In this document: piece by piece, positions 32,175 through 32,957 of the stretch
Layout of the letters: each line of letters starts with the position of its first letter
Position numbering within the stretch: the stretch's first letter is position 1
Origin: Haplomitrium mnioides
Taxonomy: Eukaryota; Marchantiophyta; Haplomitriopsida; Calobryales
Assembly (NCBI GenBank): GCA_049999725.1
Contig: JBNGIS010015921.1
Location: 1 to 32,957 of the forward strand
Length of the DNA: 32,957 nt
Direction: 5' to 3'
The notes under the pieces: model-generated
Database searches by the model: none
The model's input: only the letters and a program-made list of their open reading frames with translations
Told to the model about the DNA's origin: nothing
Program-made: the position numbers and the translations under genes

Positions 32175-32389
32175 CCCAGCTCACTACCAGGCAGCCTCTC
32201 CTTAGTTCTCGGCCGACCGAAAACCCCTTCCGTGCTATAGTATCAGTAACCCTCCGCCTTGGTTTGTCTGCAAGGATGAGGTCACCTGGGTCTCCCTCCA
32301 ATCCTCCTCTAAATCCCCCGATTCCCATGGGCTAGTACCTCTGCTTTACGTAGCCTTCAATGGATTATCGCCCTGCCTTACCATGCGCG
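32175..32389. repeat. Direct repeat, copy 2 (about 215 bp)
   Basis: Starts CCCAGCTCACTACCAGGCAG and ends CCTTACCATGCGCG; separated from copy 1 by 59 bases. Minus-strand frames run through both copies and give similar peptides (GRELRRGCLVVSW in each), which could be a remnant of coding sequence or just conserved DNA. Confidence 0.85.
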
Positions 32390-32957
32390 AATCTCATGCC
32401 CCGCAGCGCTATATCTCCAACAATTGTCCGTGCATCAACCTGAAGAATTTCGAAGACAAACAATATATACTCCCCTCGCGCGCTGCCCTCCGACGCTCGA
32501 TCCGATGAATAGTCGTTATTGCCGTTGGCTCGAAACAGGGGACGACGACGCATGGCTTCACTGTTAGGTAATCCCATTACCACGGGATGGGAAGAAGCGC
32601 CGCGTGTCGAGCAGTTGGTCGAAGAAAATACGAGGACAACGGTAACTTGGAAGAAGAGCCACGAGGAATCTTGCGGGGAGAGATTCCGCAGATTCCCGCA
32701 GAACCAAGTCCGAAGAGGCCTTCGGCCCGGAGCCGACTTCCGAAGTGCCCCACGGAACCAGCTCCAATGAATCTCCATAGATCCCCTCGTAGATGCTTCT
32801 CTCTCCTCCTTGCGCCACGTCGTCCGCTGTACCGCCGTCCGACGCCGCCCCGCAGGGGGGTAGGCCGACCGTCACGCTGACCTCTCCTTCCGTAGTTGAC
32901 TCGCACGCTCCCCGAGGTCAAGTGAACTCCTCTCCAAGCGCCGTGTGTCCCGTGAAA
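32390..32957. other. GC-rich edge region open in several frames, unassigned
   Basis: Both strands are open in more than one phase (plus 32519-32770 and 32587-32880; minus 32365-32778, 32564-32875 and 32577-32921). Peptides are Arg/Pro-rich, or mixed as in SIYEGIYGDSLELVPWG. It may be the 5' or gag portion of a retroelement continuing past the window, but no zinc knuckle, protease or integrase motif is visible to decide strand. Confidence 0.25.

Noticed and set aside
1-32957. tRNA or rRNA genes
   Set aside because: No GGTTCRANNCC box B with a matching box A and cloverleaf, and no conserved rRNA core word, was found by eye; a tRNAscan run would settle it.

Overview
The window is nuclear DNA of a land plant, most likely a bryophyte-like lineage. 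This is an inference from the gene families (a plant MYC_N/bHLH factor, a SOSS-B protein, an organellar RF2 copy), GT-AG introns mostly of 60-600 bp, and plant LTR-retroelement debris. No marker fixes the species. Gene density is low, and the genes had to be rebuilt by splicing by eye.

Layout. 1-290: degenerate minisatellite. 1483-2013 (+): single-exon SOSS-B-like single-strand DNA-binding OB-fold protein. About 2849-8291 (+): a gene of 11 well-joined exons plus an uncertain 5' end. It encodes several fascin-like beta-trefoil repeats followed by a C-terminal half I do not recognise; one intron holds an (AT)n tract with a sequence gap. 8292-18623: a long stretch with no secure gene, containing G-boxes, GA/CT-rich tracts, short tandem repeats and palindromes; it probably includes the promoter, 5' UTR and first exon(s)/introns of the next gene. 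18624-23550 (+): bHLH transcription factor with an N-terminal MYC_N domain, a bHLH and a C-terminal ACT-like region, including a 15-nt microexon; its first coding exon was not located with confidence. About 24545-26800 (-): decayed, intron-containing copy of an organellar peptide chain release factor 2 gene (prfB type). 27000-29576: AT-rich, with short unassigned protein-like stretches. 29577-30440: foldback structure made of two LTR-like arms in opposite orientation. 30487-30846 (+): broken Ty3/gypsy RT-tail/RNase H fragment. 31900-32389: two about 215-bp direct repeats. The right edge (32390-32957) is GC-rich, open in several frames and unassigned.

The three intact or near-intact genes (SOSS-B-like, fascin-like, bHLH) all lie on the plus strand and show no obvious shared pathway. 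The right third is repeat-derived or pseudogenic. The observations most worth following are the fascin-repeat protein with its unknown C-terminus, the bHLH microexon, the prfB pseudogene that still keeps an intron, the LTR-derived foldback and the apparent excess of CACGTG boxes around the bHLH gene.
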